Shown: positions 24,919 through 35,099 of the stretch, in pieces
Position numbering within the stretch: position 1 is the stretch's first letter
How the letters are laid out: every line of letters begins with the position of its first letter
Assembly: GCA_902780505.1 (NCBI GenBank)
Contig: CACZFN010000005.1
Span: 51,561 to 115,560 of the forward strand
From: an uncultured Ruminococcus sp.
GTDB taxonomy: Bacteria; Bacillota; Clostridia; Oscillospirales; Ruminococcaceae
Length of the DNA: 64,000 nucleotides
Direction of reading: 5' to 3'
Position numbers and translations under genes: made by a program
Notes under the pieces: generated by a model
Told to the model about the DNA's origin: nothing
What the model saw: the letters and a program-made list of their open reading frames with translations, nothing else
Database searches by the model: none

Positions 24919-25878
24919 ATGGCAGAGCTTTTCAGTGTATCGGTCAAGGAGATAGTGGAGGAGCACAAGCTTGAAGTTATATATGCACCAAGAGAGATAA
25001 GCGAAATACTTGTATATGATAACGACTGTAACCGCCCCGGTTTGCAGCTTATGGGCTTTTACGAATACTTCAATGCCGAAAGGATACAGATATGCGGCAA
25101 TATGGAATTTGCATACCTCGCTTCTCTTGACGAAGAAGTAAGGCGTTCAAGGATAGAAACGTTATTCAAGACCAAGATACCGCTGTTTATAGTTGCAAGG
25201 GGGCATGAACTCTACCCTGAAATGATAGAACTTGCAAAACAGTACGAAATACCCATTGCAAGAACAGAGGAAAGCACAACGACATTTATCGCGGCACTTA
25301 TCGCCTTTTTAAACCTCCGTCTTGCGCCGAGGATAACAAGACACGGTGTTCTTATAGAGGTTTACGGCGAGGGCGTGCTTATCGTCGGTGAAAGCGGTGT
25401 GGGAAAATCCGAAACTGCTATTGAGCTTGTCAAGCGCGGTCACAGGCTTGTCGCTGATGATGCTGTTGAGATAAGACGCGTTTCATCAATATCGCTTGTA
25501 GGTTCGTCGCCTGATAATATAAGGCATTTTCTTGAACTCCGCGGCATAGGGATAATAAATATAAGAAGGCTGTTCGGTATCGGTTCTGTCAAGGTCACGG
25601 AAAAGATAGACCTTATAGTTGAACTTGAACCGTGGGAACGTGACAAGATATATGACAGAATGGGTATAGATAATGAATACACCACGATCCTTGGCGTAAA
25701 GATACCGAGCCTTACCATACCGATAAAGCCGGGGCGTAACCTTGCAGTGATCCTTGAAGTTGCAGCTATGAATAACAGGCAGAAGAAAATGGGCTATAAT
25801 GCCGCGCAGGATCTGCTTGATAATCTTGGTCTGCAAATGGATACTAAGGACAAGGTAAAGAACTGGGATTCTATCTGA
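24919..25878 (+). CDS. hprK: HPr kinase/phosphorylase
   Basis: This 319-residue bifunctional enzyme phosphorylates or dephosphorylates HPr Ser46 and so drives CcpA-dependent carbon catabolite control. It has the N-terminal MurF-like domain (1-130), H142 in RHGVLIEVYG, Walker A GESGVGKSE (157-165), VADDAVEI and the signature ELRGIGIINIRRLFG. The C-terminal K3 region (PIKPGRNLAVILEVAAMNNRQKKMGYNAA) is complete. AAAGGAGG precedes the ATG. Position between murD and murB is common in Clostridia. Presence implies PTS- and catabolite-linked regulation; a LacI-controlled sugar operon occurs later in the window. Confidence 0.96.
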   Translation: MAELFSVSVKEIVEEHKLEVIYAPREISEILVYDNDCNRPGLQLMGFYEYFNAERIQICGNMEFAYLASLDEEVRRSRIETLFKTKIPLFIVARGHELYPEMIELAKQYEIPIARTEESTTTFIAALIAFLNLRLAPRITRHGVLIEVYGEGVLIVGESGVGKSETAIELVKRGHRLVADDAVEIRRVSSISLVGSSPDNIRHFLELRGIGIINIRRLFGIGSVKVTEKIDLIVELEPWERDKIYDRMGIDNEYTTILGVKIPSLTIPIKPGRNLAVILEVAAMNNRQKKMGYNAAQDLLDNLGLQMDTKDKVKNWDSI

Positions 25879-25894
25879 TAAACAGGGGTTTTAT

Positions 25895-26827
25895 ATGCTT
25901 GATAAATATTATGATATAATAAGCCTTGCACTCAAAACGGGCTGTGAGGTCAGGGAGAGAGAACCGCTTTCGGCACACTGTACATTCCGTGTGGGCGGAG
26001 AGTGTGATGTGTTTATAGAAGTCTGCTCGGCACAGGCGCTTGGCGCTCTTGTAAAGCTTGCAAGAAAGTCGGGTGTCAGGTATTTTGTTCTCGGAAACGG
26101 TTCCAATGTACTGTTTTCCGATTCGGGGTACAGGGGCGTTATACTGCATATAGGGCAGGCTATGAATGAGATCCGCCTTGAAGCCGGCAGCACCATTTAC
26201 GCACAGGCAGGCGCAAGCCTTACAAGGGTGTGTAACTTTGCACTTGAAAATGAACTTACAGGCCTTGAATTTGCATATGGCATACCCGGCTATGTCGGCG
26301 GCGGTGTGTTTATGAATGCGGGGGCTTACGGCGGAGAACTCAAAGATGTTCTTGTTAGCGCCGAGGTCATCACGCCTGAGGGCGATGTCAGGAGTTTTTC
26401 TGTAGATGACCTGAAGCTTTCTTACAGACATTCGGTTTTAATGGAAAATGAATGTGTTGTGGTTTCGGCGCTGTTCAGGCTTGATAAAGGCGTAAGAGCA
26501 GATATCAGGGCTGAAATGGACGACCTTATGGGCAGAAGAAAGGATAAACAGCCTGTCGAATACCCGTCTGCGGGCTCTACTTTTAAAAGACCTGAGGGGC
26601 AGTTTGCAGGGGCGCTTATCCAGAACAGCGGGCTTCGCGGGTATACTGTCGGCGGGGCACAGGTGAGTGAGAAGCATTGCGGCTTTGTCATAAACAGGGG
26701 CGGCGCTTCAGCGAAAGATATAATGCAGGTCATAACTGATGTGCAGAAGACTGTTTTTGAAAAAACAGGCTTTATGCTTGAATGTGAAGTTCGTATCATT
26801 CCCGCAGAGGAGGAGAGTATGTCTTGA
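25895..26827 (+). CDS. murB: UDP-N-acetylenolpyruvoylglucosamine reductase
   Basis: This 310-residue flavoenzyme reduces the MurA product to UDP-MurNAc with NADPH. FAD-binding blocks HCTFRVGGECDVF and VLGNGSNVLFSDSGYRGV are followed by GLEFAYGIPGYVGGGVFMNAGAYG, QPVEYPSAGSTFKRP with the catalytic Ser, and a C-terminal Glu region CEVRIIP. The type II arrangement (no extra tyrosine loop) is as in Firmicutes. It starts 17 bases after hprK and overlaps rapZ by 4 bases. MurA is encoded separately at 35562. Confidence 0.95.
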   Translation: MLDKYYDIISLALKTGCEVREREPLSAHCTFRVGGECDVFIEVCSAQALGALVKLARKSGVRYFVLGNGSNVLFSDSGYRGVILHIGQAMNEIRLEAGSTIYAQAGASLTRVCNFALENELTGLEFAYGIPGYVGGGVFMNAGAYGGELKDVLVSAEVITPEGDVRSFSVDDLKLSYRHSVLMENECVVVSALFRLDKGVRADIRAEMDDLMGRRKDKQPVEYPSAGSTFKRPEGQFAGALIQNSGLRGYTVGGAQVSEKHCGFVINRGGASAKDIMQVITDVQKTVFEKTGFMLECEVRIIPAEEESMS

Positions 26828-27684
26828 AATTTCTGATAGTTACAGGGCTTTCGGGCAGTGGTAAATCTACTGCTGTTGATGTTCTTGAAGATATAGGCTA
26901 TTACTGTATAGACAATATGCCGCCCGAGCTAATAGGCAAGTTTGCCGAGATAAGTGCACAGTCGGGCGGTAAGCTTGAAAAGGTGGCTTTTGTTGCTGAT
27001 ATAAGGGGCGGGGATTTCTTTTTAAAGCTTGATGAAACTATAAAGCAGCTGAAAAGTGAAAACGAAGATATCAAAGTCCTTTTCCTTGACAGCGCTGATG
27101 ATATAATTGTAAGACGCTATAAGGAAACAAGGAGAAAACACCCGCTTGACGAGGTGTCAAAAGGCAATATAAGGCGTGCTATAGATACTGAGCGCAAGAT
27201 GCTTGTGCCGATAAAGGAACAGGCAGATTTTTATCTTGATACTTCGGGGACTTCAACTGCTCAGTTCAAGGAAAGAATGTATTCACTTTTCCTTGAAAGC
27301 GGTGAACAGCCGCTAAGAATGGACGTTTGCTCGTTCGGCTTCAAGTATGGTACTTTCAATGAAGCAGACCTTATATTTGATGTAAGGTGTCTGCCTAACC
27401 CGTTTTATATTCCCGAACTTAAAGAAAAGACAGGACTTAACAAAGAAGTCTATGATTATGTTCTCAGTTTTCCCGAAGCAAAAGAGCTTTTGAAAAAGCT
27501 TATTGACCTGCTTGATTTTCTTATCCCGTTATATAAGAAAGAGGGTAAGAGCCAGCTCGTCATCGCATTCGGCTGTACCGGCGGAAAGCACAGAAGCGTT
27601 ACATATGCAGAGGCTGTGGGCAGGTACCTTGAAACCAAATTCCCAAAGCTTCGTATAACACACAGGGATATTGATAAACACTGA
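26824..27684 (+). CDS. rapZ: RapZ/YvcJ nucleotide-binding protein
   Basis: This 286-residue P-loop protein starts at TTG 26824, overlapping the murB stop, with GAGGAGAG upstream. Walker A TGLSGSGKST (7-16), the R-Y-K-E-T-R-R-K-H-P-L block and the C-terminal signature AFGCTGGKHRSVTYAE are all intact. In enterobacteria RapZ is an adaptor for RNase E acting on GlmZ and controls glucosamine-6-phosphate synthesis. In Firmicutes YvcJ has GTPase/ATPase activity with less defined roles. It usually neighbours yvcK and whiA; here yvcK is missing and whiA follows after 21 bases. Confidence 0.94.
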   Translation: MKFLIVTGLSGSGKSTAVDVLEDIGYYCIDNMPPELIGKFAEISAQSGGKLEKVAFVADIRGGDFFLKLDETIKQLKSENEDIKVLFLDSADDIIVRRYKETRRKHPLDEVSKGNIRRAIDTERKMLVPIKEQADFYLDTSGTSTAQFKERMYSLFLESGEQPLRMDVCSFGFKYGTFNEADLIFDVRCLPNPFYIPELKEKTGLNKEVYDYVLSFPEAKELLKKLIDLLDFLIPLYKKEGKSQLVIAFGCTGGKHRSVTYAEAVGRYLETKFPKLRITHRDIDKH

Positions 27685-27705
27685 TAATACAATGGAGGGT
27701 GATAT

Positions 27706-28638
27706 ATGCCTTCTTTTTCATACAAGGTAAAGGAGGAAATACTGGCATCAGTCAGTTCAAAGGACAAGGCTGATGCTGTGATGCTCGGCATCCTTACCTT
27801 TGCTAATTCTCTTGAAGATAAAAAAATATTGCTGCTTACCGAAAATGAAAAGGTAAAGGACTTTTTTATCCTCAATACCGTGCGTATATGCGGTGAAGAT
27901 TCGGTGATTGCCACAGAAAGCCGCAAGGGGCGGGGCCAGACACTTTACAGTATAGAAGTCATAGGTGAAGAAAACAGGCTCACACTCCTTGAATACTTTC
28001 AGACCGACAGCAGCAGAAGGCTGACACCTGATGAACTTCCGAAGGAAAAGTTTTACCCGCTTGTGATAGCAGGGGCGTTTTTAGCCTGCGGCAGTGTAAA
28101 TGATCCTTTAAAAAAATATCACCTTGAATTTGTCGTGCCGACACTTGATCTTTGTAATGATCTGGGACTTCTGCTTATAGAAAGCTACGGCATACTGTGC
28201 AAGCACGCCGAGCGTAAGGGAAATAATATCGTATACCTGAAGGAAAGCGAAAACATTATAGATATGCTTACCCTTATGGGGGCGACTGATTGTTCTATAG
28301 AACTTATGAATGTTAAGATAGAAAAGGATATGCGCAATAAGATCAACAGGGCTGTAAACTGTGATAATGCAAATATCGAAAAGGCTCTCAGGGCATCTGA
28401 AAAGCAGATAAGTGATATTGAACTCATTGACAGCGTTATGGGGCTTTCGGTACTGAGTGACAGTTTGCGGGAAATAGCTGTACTAAGATATGAAAACCCT
28501 GACCTTAACCTGACAGAACTCGGCGAGATGTTAAAGCCGCCCATCTCTCGTTCGGGTGTGAACCATAGGTTTGCAAGGATAGCTAAAATTGCCGATGAGA
28601 TACGTGCTTGCAGAAATAAAACGGAGAAACAGCCATGA
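27706..28638 (+). CDS. whiA: DNA-binding protein WhiA
   Basis: This 310-residue protein has two N-terminal LAGLIDADG-like domains (about 10-200, including RRLTPDEL, FLACGSVNDP and YHLEFVV). A C-terminal helix-turn-helix follows (DLNLTELGEMLKPPISRSGVNHRFARI, about 265-295). It lacks nuclease activity in known homologues. It regulates sporulation septation in actinomycetes and growth/cell division in Bacillus. AATGGAGGGTGAT precedes the ATG. It overlaps dnaE by 4 bases, so expression is coupled to replication-gene expression. Confidence 0.95.
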   Translation: MPSFSYKVKEEILASVSSKDKADAVMLGILTFANSLEDKKILLLTENEKVKDFFILNTVRICGEDSVIATESRKGRGQTLYSIEVIGEENRLTLLEYFQTDSSRRLTPDELPKEKFYPLVIAGAFLACGSVNDPLKKYHLEFVVPTLDLCNDLGLLLIESYGILCKHAERKGNNIVYLKESENIIDMLTLMGATDCSIELMNVKIEKDMRNKINRAVNCDNANIEKALRASEKQISDIELIDSVMGLSVLSDSLREIAVLRYENPDLNLTELGEMLKPPISRSGVNHRFARIAKIADEIRACRNKTEKQP

Positions 28639-31600
28639 AGGATTTTGTACATCTTCATCTGCATACTGAGTATTCGCTTCTCGACGGCGCCTGTCGTATC
28701 GGGGAACTTGTTTCGCATTTGAAAAGTATCGGTCAGCGCGCGTGCGCTATAACCGATCACGGCAATATGTTCGGGGCAGTCCGCTTTTATGATGAATGCA
28801 GGGCACAGGGTATAAAGCCGATAATAGGGTGCGAGGTCTATGTCGCACCCGGATCAAGGTTTGAAAAGGAAAACAGGAATATCAGGCGTTATTATCACCT
28901 TATACTTCTTTGTGAGAACAATACCGGTTATAAAAACCTGATAAAGCTTGTGTCGCTCGGCTATACTGAAGGGTTTTACGGCAAGCCGAGGATAGATATT
29001 GAGCTTATAAGAAAATACCACGAGGGACTTATTTGCCTTTCAGCCTGTATGGCGGGTGAGCTTTCTGTCAGAATACAAAACGGCGATTATCAGGGCGCGG
29101 TAAATACCGCAAGGGAGTATGAAAAGATATTTGGCAAGGGCAATTTTTTTATTGAGATACAGAACCAGGATTTTATCGAACAAAAAAGGATATTCCCGCA
29201 GCTGATAAGGCTTTCAAAGGAAACGGGGATCCCCCTTGCCGCAACTAATGACTGTCACTATATAAAAAAAGAGGATGCCGAATATCAGCAGATACTAATG
29301 TGTATATCAACAGGGACTACTGTTAATGATCCCGATAAGATGTCCATGCCGACAAGCGAGTTTTATGTAAAAGATGCAGATGAAATGTATGCGGCTTTTG
29401 CAGGTTATGAACAAGCCCTTGAAAATACAGTAAAGATAGCTCGGCGCTGTAATATTGAATTTGAATTCGGCGTTACAAAACTGCCGTATTTTAAGATAGA
29501 CGGTGTTGAGGATAACGAAAAATTCCTGCGTGATATGTGTAAAAAAGGACTGAAAGAACGTTACGGTGAGCCGACAAAGCAGGCAGCAGAGCGTATGGAA
29601 TATGAACTGAATGTCATATCACAAATGGGCTATGTAAATTACTATCTGATCGTCTGGGATTTTATCAGGTATGCAAAAAGCCATGATATACCCGTAGGCC
29701 TTGGCAGGGGTTCCGGCGCGGGCAGTCTGTGTGCATACCTTATTGGTATAACGGGTATCGATCCGCTGAAATATGACCTTCTTTTTGAACGCTTTTTAAA
29801 CCCCGAGCGTGTTTCAATGCCTGATTTTGATGTCGATTTTTGTATTGAAGGCAGGCAGAAGGTCATAGACTATGTTATCAGGCGATATGGTGAGGAACAC
29901 GTAAGCCAGATAATAACATTCGGCACACTTCAGGCAAAGCAGGCTGTGCGTGACTGTGCAAGGGCAATGGGGTACCCTGCCGCATATGGGGATATGATAG
30001 CGAAAACTGTACCGAGGAATTACCCGCTTGAGTATTCGGTGGAGAATGTGCCTGCGGTAAAAAAACTGTACCACGGTGACGCAAAAGCGCACGAGGTCAT
30101 AGATAATGCTATAAAGATAGAAGGACTGCCGAGAAACGCATCGACACACGCAGCAGGTGTTCTGATAACAAAAGATCCTGTCGACAGCTATGTGCCGCTT
30201 TATTCAAGGGACGGTCAGGTGTCCGCCCAGTATACTATGACAGAACTTGAAAGGCTCGGACTTTTGAAAATAGATTTTCTGGGGCTTAGAAACCTGACGA
30301 TCATAAAGCACTGCTGTGATGAAATAAAAAAGAAGAATAAAGGCTTTGATATCGAAAAGATACCCCTTGACGATAAGCAGGTCTACGCTATGCTTTCTGC
30401 GGGCAGGACACTTGGGGTGTTCCAGTTTGAAAGTGCGGGAATGACAGCCAACCTGATGCGCCTTAAACCTGAAAGGCTTGAGGACATGATAGCCATGAAC
30501 GCCCTGTTCCGTCCCGGACCTATGGATTCTATCCCCACTTATATCAGGAACCGCCATAACCCCAGTCTTGTAAGATATAAGCATGAAAAATTAAAGCCTA
30601 TACTTGAAGTGACCTACGGCTGTATAGTTTATCAGGAACAGGTAATGGAGATATTCCGTTCGCTTGCGGGCTATTCTTACGGGCGCGCCGATATAGTAAG
30701 GCGTGCAATGGCAAAAAAGAAAAAACAGGTGCTCGAAAACGAGCGAAAGGCTTTTCTGTACGGCGATAAGGACTGCTGCGGCTGTATTGCGAACGGGATC
30801 GACGAAAAAACAGCAAATGACATATTTGACGAGATGCAGTCTTTCGCATCATATGCATTCAATAAATCCCATGCGGCAGCGTATTCGACGATCGCCTATC
30901 AGACGGCTTTCCTTAAATGCCATTATTTTAATGAATTCATGGCGGCACTTTTGACCTCCGTTATAAATGACAGCGCCGACAAGCTGTATTCGTATATTGA
31001 TGAATGCAATAAAAACGGCGTTGAAATACTGCCGGTTGACATCAACAAAAGCTGTGCTGATTTTATTGCGGAAGGCGACAATATCCGCTTTGCAATGCTT
31101 GCAGTAAAAGGTGTCGGCGAGGGTGCTATAGAAAGAATTATAAGCGAGAGGAAAAGCGGCGGCGAGTATACTTCTTTTGTCGATTTTTGCAGGAGGAATA
31201 TATGCTTTGAAGTTAATTCCCGTGCTGTGGAGAGCCTTATAAAGGCAGGCGCTTTTGATAACCTCGGCAATAACAGGCATGAGCTTCTTGACAGTTTTGC
31301 CGAAGTGCTCGACAGGGTTGAGGAGCAAAGCAGAAGCGTAATTGAAGGTCAGATGGATTTCTTCTCCCTTTCAGGTGAGAGCAGGGAGATCGAGATGACT
31401 ATTCCAAAAAAAGATGAATACCCCGCTGACAGACTTCTTGAGCTTGAATTTGAAGCACTTGGTATGTACGTTTCAGGGCACCCGATAGACCGCTTTCTGC
31501 CGTTTGCTGATGCCTGCGGATTTATTCCGCTGTCCGTTATCTCACAGATTGGCGAGCAGGGGAGGGAGGATAAGGACAGAGCACCCGCAGCCTGTGTCGG

Positions 31601-32096
31601 CGTTATTGCAAATACTCGTGCACTTAAAACCAAAAAGGGTGACAGGATGTGCTTTGTCACCCTTGAAGACAGATCTTCTCAGGCAGAGTGTGTTTTCTTC
31701 CCCACGGTTTTTTCGCAGTTTGAAAGTATCCTTACATCCGGTGCTATCATAGCAGTCGAAGGAAGACTTTCGGTGCGTGCTGACGAAGGTGCAAAGCTGA
31801 TCGCCGAAAATGTTGATTATGCAGACAGGTATTTTGATAAGACGGCAGACCGTACACTCTTTGTAAGACTTTTATCATATGACAAGGACAAACTTGAAAT
31901 GATAAAACATACAGCCATACAAAACAGCACTGAGATTTCACATACACCGCTTGTGTTGTTTATATCGGATATGAAGAAAAAGATATCACTTAAAAATGCG
32001 CCGAAGATCACACTTACAGATAAGGTGCTTTCAGAACTTTCGGCAATTGCAGGAAAAGAAAATGTTTTGTTTGCAGGAGGTAAGAAAAATGCATGA
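28635..32096 (+). CDS. dnaE: DNA polymerase III subunit alpha, DnaE type
   Basis: This 1153-residue polymerase begins with a PHP domain (HLHLHTEYSLLDGA, 6-19). The palm carries the PDFDVDF catalytic aspartates near residue 395 and GLGRGSGAGSL before it. Finger and helix-hairpin-helix segments (KGVGEGAIERI) follow, then an OB-fold near 990-1070 (GVIANTRALKTKKGDRMCFVTLEDRS). No exonuclease insertion is present, so it is DnaE and not PolC. In Firmicutes DnaE extends primers alongside PolC. A CGGAGAAACAGCC ribosome site precedes it. It ends 8 bases inside the next small gene. Confidence 0.96.
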   Translation: MKDFVHLHLHTEYSLLDGACRIGELVSHLKSIGQRACAITDHGNMFGAVRFYDECRAQGIKPIIGCEVYVAPGSRFEKENRNIRRYYHLILLCENNTGYKNLIKLVSLGYTEGFYGKPRIDIELIRKYHEGLICLSACMAGELSVRIQNGDYQGAVNTAREYEKIFGKGNFFIEIQNQDFIEQKRIFPQLIRLSKETGIPLAATNDCHYIKKEDAEYQQILMCISTGTTVNDPDKMSMPTSEFYVKDADEMYAAFAGYEQALENTVKIARRCNIEFEFGVTKLPYFKIDGVEDNEKFLRDMCKKGLKERYGEPTKQAAERMEYELNVISQMGYVNYYLIVWDFIRYAKSHDIPVGLGRGSGAGSLCAYLIGITGIDPLKYDLLFERFLNPERVSMPDFDVDFCIEGRQKVIDYVIRRYGEEHVSQIITFGTLQAKQAVRDCARAMGYPAAYGDMIAKTVPRNYPLEYSVENVPAVKKLYHGDAKAHEVIDNAIKIEGLPRNASTHAAGVLITKDPVDSYVPLYSRDGQVSAQYTMTELERLGLLKIDFLGLRNLTIIKHCCDEIKKKNKGFDIEKIPLDDKQVYAMLSAGRTLGVFQFESAGMTANLMRLKPERLEDMIAMNALFRPGPMDSIPTYIRNRHNPSLVRYKHEKLKPILEVTYGCIVYQEQVMEIFRSLAGYSYGRADIVRRAMAKKKKQVLENERKAFLYGDKDCCGCIANGIDEKTANDIFDEMQSFASYAFNKSHAAAYSTIAYQTAFLKCHYFNEFMAALLTSVINDSADKLYSYIDECNKNGVEILPVDINKSCADFIAEGDNIRFAMLAVKGVGEGAIERIISERKSGGEYTSFVDFCRRNICFEVNSRAVESLIKAGAFDNLGNNRHELLDSFAEVLDRVEEQSRSVIEGQMDFFSLSGESREIEMTIPKKDEYPADRLLELEFEALGMYVSGHPIDRFLPFADACGFIPLSVISQIGEQGREDKDRAPAACVGVIANTRALKTKKGDRMCFVTLEDRSSQAECVFFPTVFSQFESILTSGAIIAVEGRLSVRADEGAKLIAENVDYADRYFDKTADRTLFVRLLSYDKDKLEMIKHTAIQNSTEISHTPLVLFISDMKKKISLKNAPKITLTDKVLSELSAIAGKENVLFAGGKKNA

Positions 32097-32259
32097 AAAC
32101 GGAATGCTTTCGATAATGGAAGTTGAGGGAGATACTGTTGTTGCAATAAATACTGCAACCGGAGAGAATGTTTTTTTAAGTGCCGCTTTTATCGGGTTTG
32201 AAGTATACCCGGGCGATATTTACCCCTATGAAATGTTAAAATATGCTATTATCGGATAA
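32089..32259 (+). CDS. Small hypothetical protein, 56 residues, translationally coupled to dnaE
   Basis: ATG 32089 follows AGGAGG by 8 bases, inside the end of dnaE, which argues strongly that it is translated. The product (MHENGMLSIMEVEGDTVVAINT..., ending YEMLKYAIIG) is short, acidic and beta-rich. I do not recognise a family. A terminator follows directly. Confidence 0.7.
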   Translation: MHENGMLSIMEVEGDTVVAINTATGENVFLSAAFIGFEVYPGDIYPYEMLKYAIIG

Positions 32260-32260
32260 A

Positions 32261-32296
32261 AACAACCCGCAGGTCTGAACTGCGGGTTGTTTTTTG
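32261..32296 (+). terminator. Terminator of the murD-dnaE cluster
   Basis: AACAACCCGCA / TGCGGGTTGTT stem, 9-base loop, then a T run. It is also placed to stop the convergent P-type ATPase gene. Confidence 0.88.
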
Positions 32297-32303
32297 AAGT
32301 GGT

Positions 32304-34937
32304 TTATGAAAACCACCTGTGACTTTTGAGCACAAGTGCCAGGACGGTAGGCAGTGCTGCAAAGCCGAGTGATATCAGCATATGTATCGGTGTTAGCCCC
32401 GTACCGCCGAATATTGCCTGAAGCGGCGGGAATACAACAGACAGTGCCAGTGCTGCAAAAGAAATAATAACAGAAAGAATAAGCAGTGGGTTGTCAAGCA
32501 GGTCAAGCTTGTAAAATGGCTTGGTTTCACTTTTACATTCAAAAACGTGTATTAGCTGTGATGATGCGAGTGTCAGCAGAGCGCCCGTTCTTGCACAGTC
32601 AAGCGTCAGCCCGATGCGAAGCATTACAGTAAAGCACATAAGCGAACTTGCAGCGATCATTATCCCTCGCAGGAATACACGCCACAGCAGGCCGTTTTCA
32701 AAAAAGCTGTCGCTTTCCTTACGCGGCGGCTTTTTCATTATGTCCTTGTCTGCACGCTCAACACCTAAAGCAATTGCCGGCAAGCCGTCGGTCACAAGGT
32801 TTACAAGAAGTATCTGTGACGGTGTCAGAACTGTAGGCATACCCATTATTATCGCCCCGAAAGTTGTAAGCACTTCACCAATGTTGCACCCAAGCAGAAA
32901 TCTGACAAATTTTCTGATATTGCGGTAAATAGCCCTGCCTTCTTCAACTGCGCTTTCAAGTGTCGCAAAATTGTCATCAAGCAGTATTACATCTGCTGCT
33001 TGTTTAGTTACTTCTGTTCCTGTTATCCCCATAGCCACACCTATAGATGCTTCCTTTACGGCGGGGGCATCATTTACTCCGTCACCTGTCATTGCACAGA
33101 CACTTCCGCGTTTTTTCAGTGCTCTTACTATTCTTAGTTTATGCTCTGGTGTTACACGTGCATATACGGTTGTGTTTTCAACAGTATCTTCAAGCTGCTT
33201 ATCTGTCATTTTGTTTAGCATATCGCCGCTTATAATACTGTCGCCCTCACGGAATATCCCTGCTTCCTTGGCTATGGCTTTAGCTGTTAGCATATGATCG
33301 CCTGTTATCATAACTGTTTTTATCCCTGCGCGCCGGCAGCTGAGAACAGCTTCACGGGCTTCCTGACGAAGCGGATCTTTCATAGCGGCAATACCCAGAA
33401 GCACGTTGCCGCTGCCGTAATCTGCACTGAGCATAATAACACGCAGACCGTTTTCGGCATATCTTTCAGCGGCTTTTTTTATCAGGTCTTTCTCCGCTTG
33501 CGAAAGCGGGGCAAAGCCTTCGTTTTCTTTTCTTAGTGTACATATGCCTATTACCCTGTCAGGTGCGCCTTTGGTGAAAGTTATCTTGTTTTCACCGTCA
33601 TATACCGTTACGGACATTTTTTTGCTTTCACTGTCAAACGGCACTACATTGATCCTTTCATATCCCGAACCGTCTGCAAAAACACCTTCTGCCGCCGCTG
33701 CAAGTGCAAGGGCTGCTTCTGTAGGTTCGCCCTCACAAGAAAGCTGAAGCCTGCCGCGGTTTCTGCTGTCTTGTTTTTCGCGTGTACGCAATACTTTAGC
33801 ATCACTGCATATGCAGGCACATTTAAGCAGCTCGTTGAGTTCACTTGCTCTGCCTTTCTGTATGGGCACATAGTGCGAATTATCAAGTTCATATTCGCAA
33901 GGTTTGTCTGAATATACAAAAATATCAGTGACTGTCATTTTATTCTGTGTTACTGTCCCCGTTTTATCAGTACAGATAACTGTTGCACAGCCGAGTGTTT
34001 CTACACTGTGAAGTCCCCTCACAAGGGCTTTTTTGTTCATCATTCTTCTTACGGCAAGTGCGAGTGCTATAGTCACCGCAGCAGGCAGACCTTCGGGTAT
34101 CGCAGCAACTGCAATGGTAATGGATGTCATAAGCATATCTGTTATGTTTTCGCCGCGCAGTATACCTGCTATAAAAACGATAACGCAAATTGCAATGCAG
34201 ATAATCGCAAGTGTCTTTCCAAGTTCGCCGAGCTTTTTCTGCAAGGGTGTAAGTTCGCTGTCTGTACCGCTTATAAGTGATGATATCTTTCCCATTTGTG
34301 TGCGCTTTCCTGTAAACACCGCCTTCATAAGCCCCGAACCTTTAACAGCTGATGTTCCCATATAAAGCATATAGTCAAGACCTATTTCACATACTTCTTT
34401 TTCATCACGCCTTGCCCTTTTAGGCGAGGAAACACTCTCGCCGCTGAGTGTGCTTTCATTGGTTTCAAGCCCATAACTGTCAATTATGAAGCCGTCGCAG
34501 GGAATTGTGTCACCCGCTTTTATTTCAATTATATCACCGACAGCTATCTGTGATGACGGCACTTTTTTAAGTAAGCCGTTTCTGTAGACTCGTGCGGTCG
34601 GGGCAGTCAGTTCTTCAAGGCGTTCTAATGTCTTTTCCGCCCTGTATTCCTGAATAAAGCCGAGTATTGCATTTATAACGACTATTATGATTATTGGTAT
34701 GGCGTCCCTTGCCTGTCCTAAAATAATAGTAAGCACCATAGCACCGAGCAGTATCATGACCATAATATCATGAAACTGATTTGCAAATATCTTCGCGGGA
34801 TTAACGTGTTTTTTCCCGCCTATAATGTTTTCTCCGTCCTGTGCTATGCGTGCGGCAGCTTCCTCGTCGGTAAGACCGTCCCAGGTCCTTGGAACAGCAG
34901 GAGAGGGCGTGTTTTTTGTTTTGGTGATATCAAGCAT
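32304..34937 (-). CDS. P-type cation-transporting ATPase, probable Ca2+ pump (P2 type)
   Basis: ATG 34937 has AAAGGAGAA 6 bases upstream; the longer frame from 35036 has no site. The 877-residue protein has an N-terminal cation-ATPase domain (GLTDEEAAARIAQDGEN), four helices around the A-domain motif TLSGES, and ICTDKTGTVTQNKMT with the phosphorylated Asp. KGAPDR is in the nucleotide domain, MTGDGVNDAPAVKEASIGVAMG is the hinge, and six C-terminal helices follow. PEGLP in helix 4 (AAIPEGLPAAV) is typical of P2A/P2B calcium pumps. It would export Ca2+ from the cytoplasm. Single-gene unit. Confidence 0.92.
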   Translation of the reverse strand: MLDITKTKNTPSPAVPRTWDGLTDEEAAARIAQDGENIIGGKKHVNPAKIFANQFHDIMVMILLGAMVLTIILGQARDAIPIIIIVVINAILGFIQEYRAEKTLERLEELTAPTARVYRNGLLKKVPSSQIAVGDIIEIKAGDTIPCDGFIIDSYGLETNESTLSGESVSSPKRARRDEKEVCEIGLDYMLYMGTSAVKGSGLMKAVFTGKRTQMGKISSLISGTDSELTPLQKKLGELGKTLAIICIAICVIVFIAGILRGENITDMLMTSITIAVAAIPEGLPAAVTIALALAVRRMMNKKALVRGLHSVETLGCATVICTDKTGTVTQNKMTVTDIFVYSDKPCEYELDNSHYVPIQKGRASELNELLKCACICSDAKVLRTREKQDSRNRGRLQLSCEGEPTEAALALAAAAEGVFADGSGYERINVVPFDSESKKMSVTVYDGENKITFTKGAPDRVIGICTLRKENEGFAPLSQAEKDLIKKAAERYAENGLRVIMLSADYGSGNVLLGIAAMKDPLRQEAREAVLSCRRAGIKTVMITGDHMLTAKAIAKEAGIFREGDSIISGDMLNKMTDKQLEDTVENTTVYARVTPEHKLRIVRALKKRGSVCAMTGDGVNDAPAVKEASIGVAMGITGTEVTKQAADVILLDDNFATLESAVEEGRAIYRNIRKFVRFLLGCNIGEVLTTFGAIIMGMPTVLTPSQILLVNLVTDGLPAIALGVERADKDIMKKPPRKESDSFFENGLLWRVFLRGIMIAASSLMCFTVMLRIGLTLDCARTGALLTLASSQLIHVFECKSETKPFYKLDLLDNPLLILSVIISFAALALSVVFPPLQAIFGGTGLTPIHMLISLGFAALPTVLALVLKSHRWFS

Positions 34938-35099
34938 TTTGCTTCTCCTTTCAGTTTTACTTTGTAAAAGCTTATGCTCAAATATCTGAAAAAAGAACAA
35001 GCTGTCAAAGCCCTCCCGAATATAAGTTTTGGACATTTAACAATTAGCACCAAAGTTTACAAGTAATTATAGCGGGAAAATTTTCGGACAGGCTAAATA

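Noticed and set aside
25871-26431. 186-codon open frame opposite murB
   Set aside because: Cys/Lys-rich shadow of murB without promoter or ribosome site.
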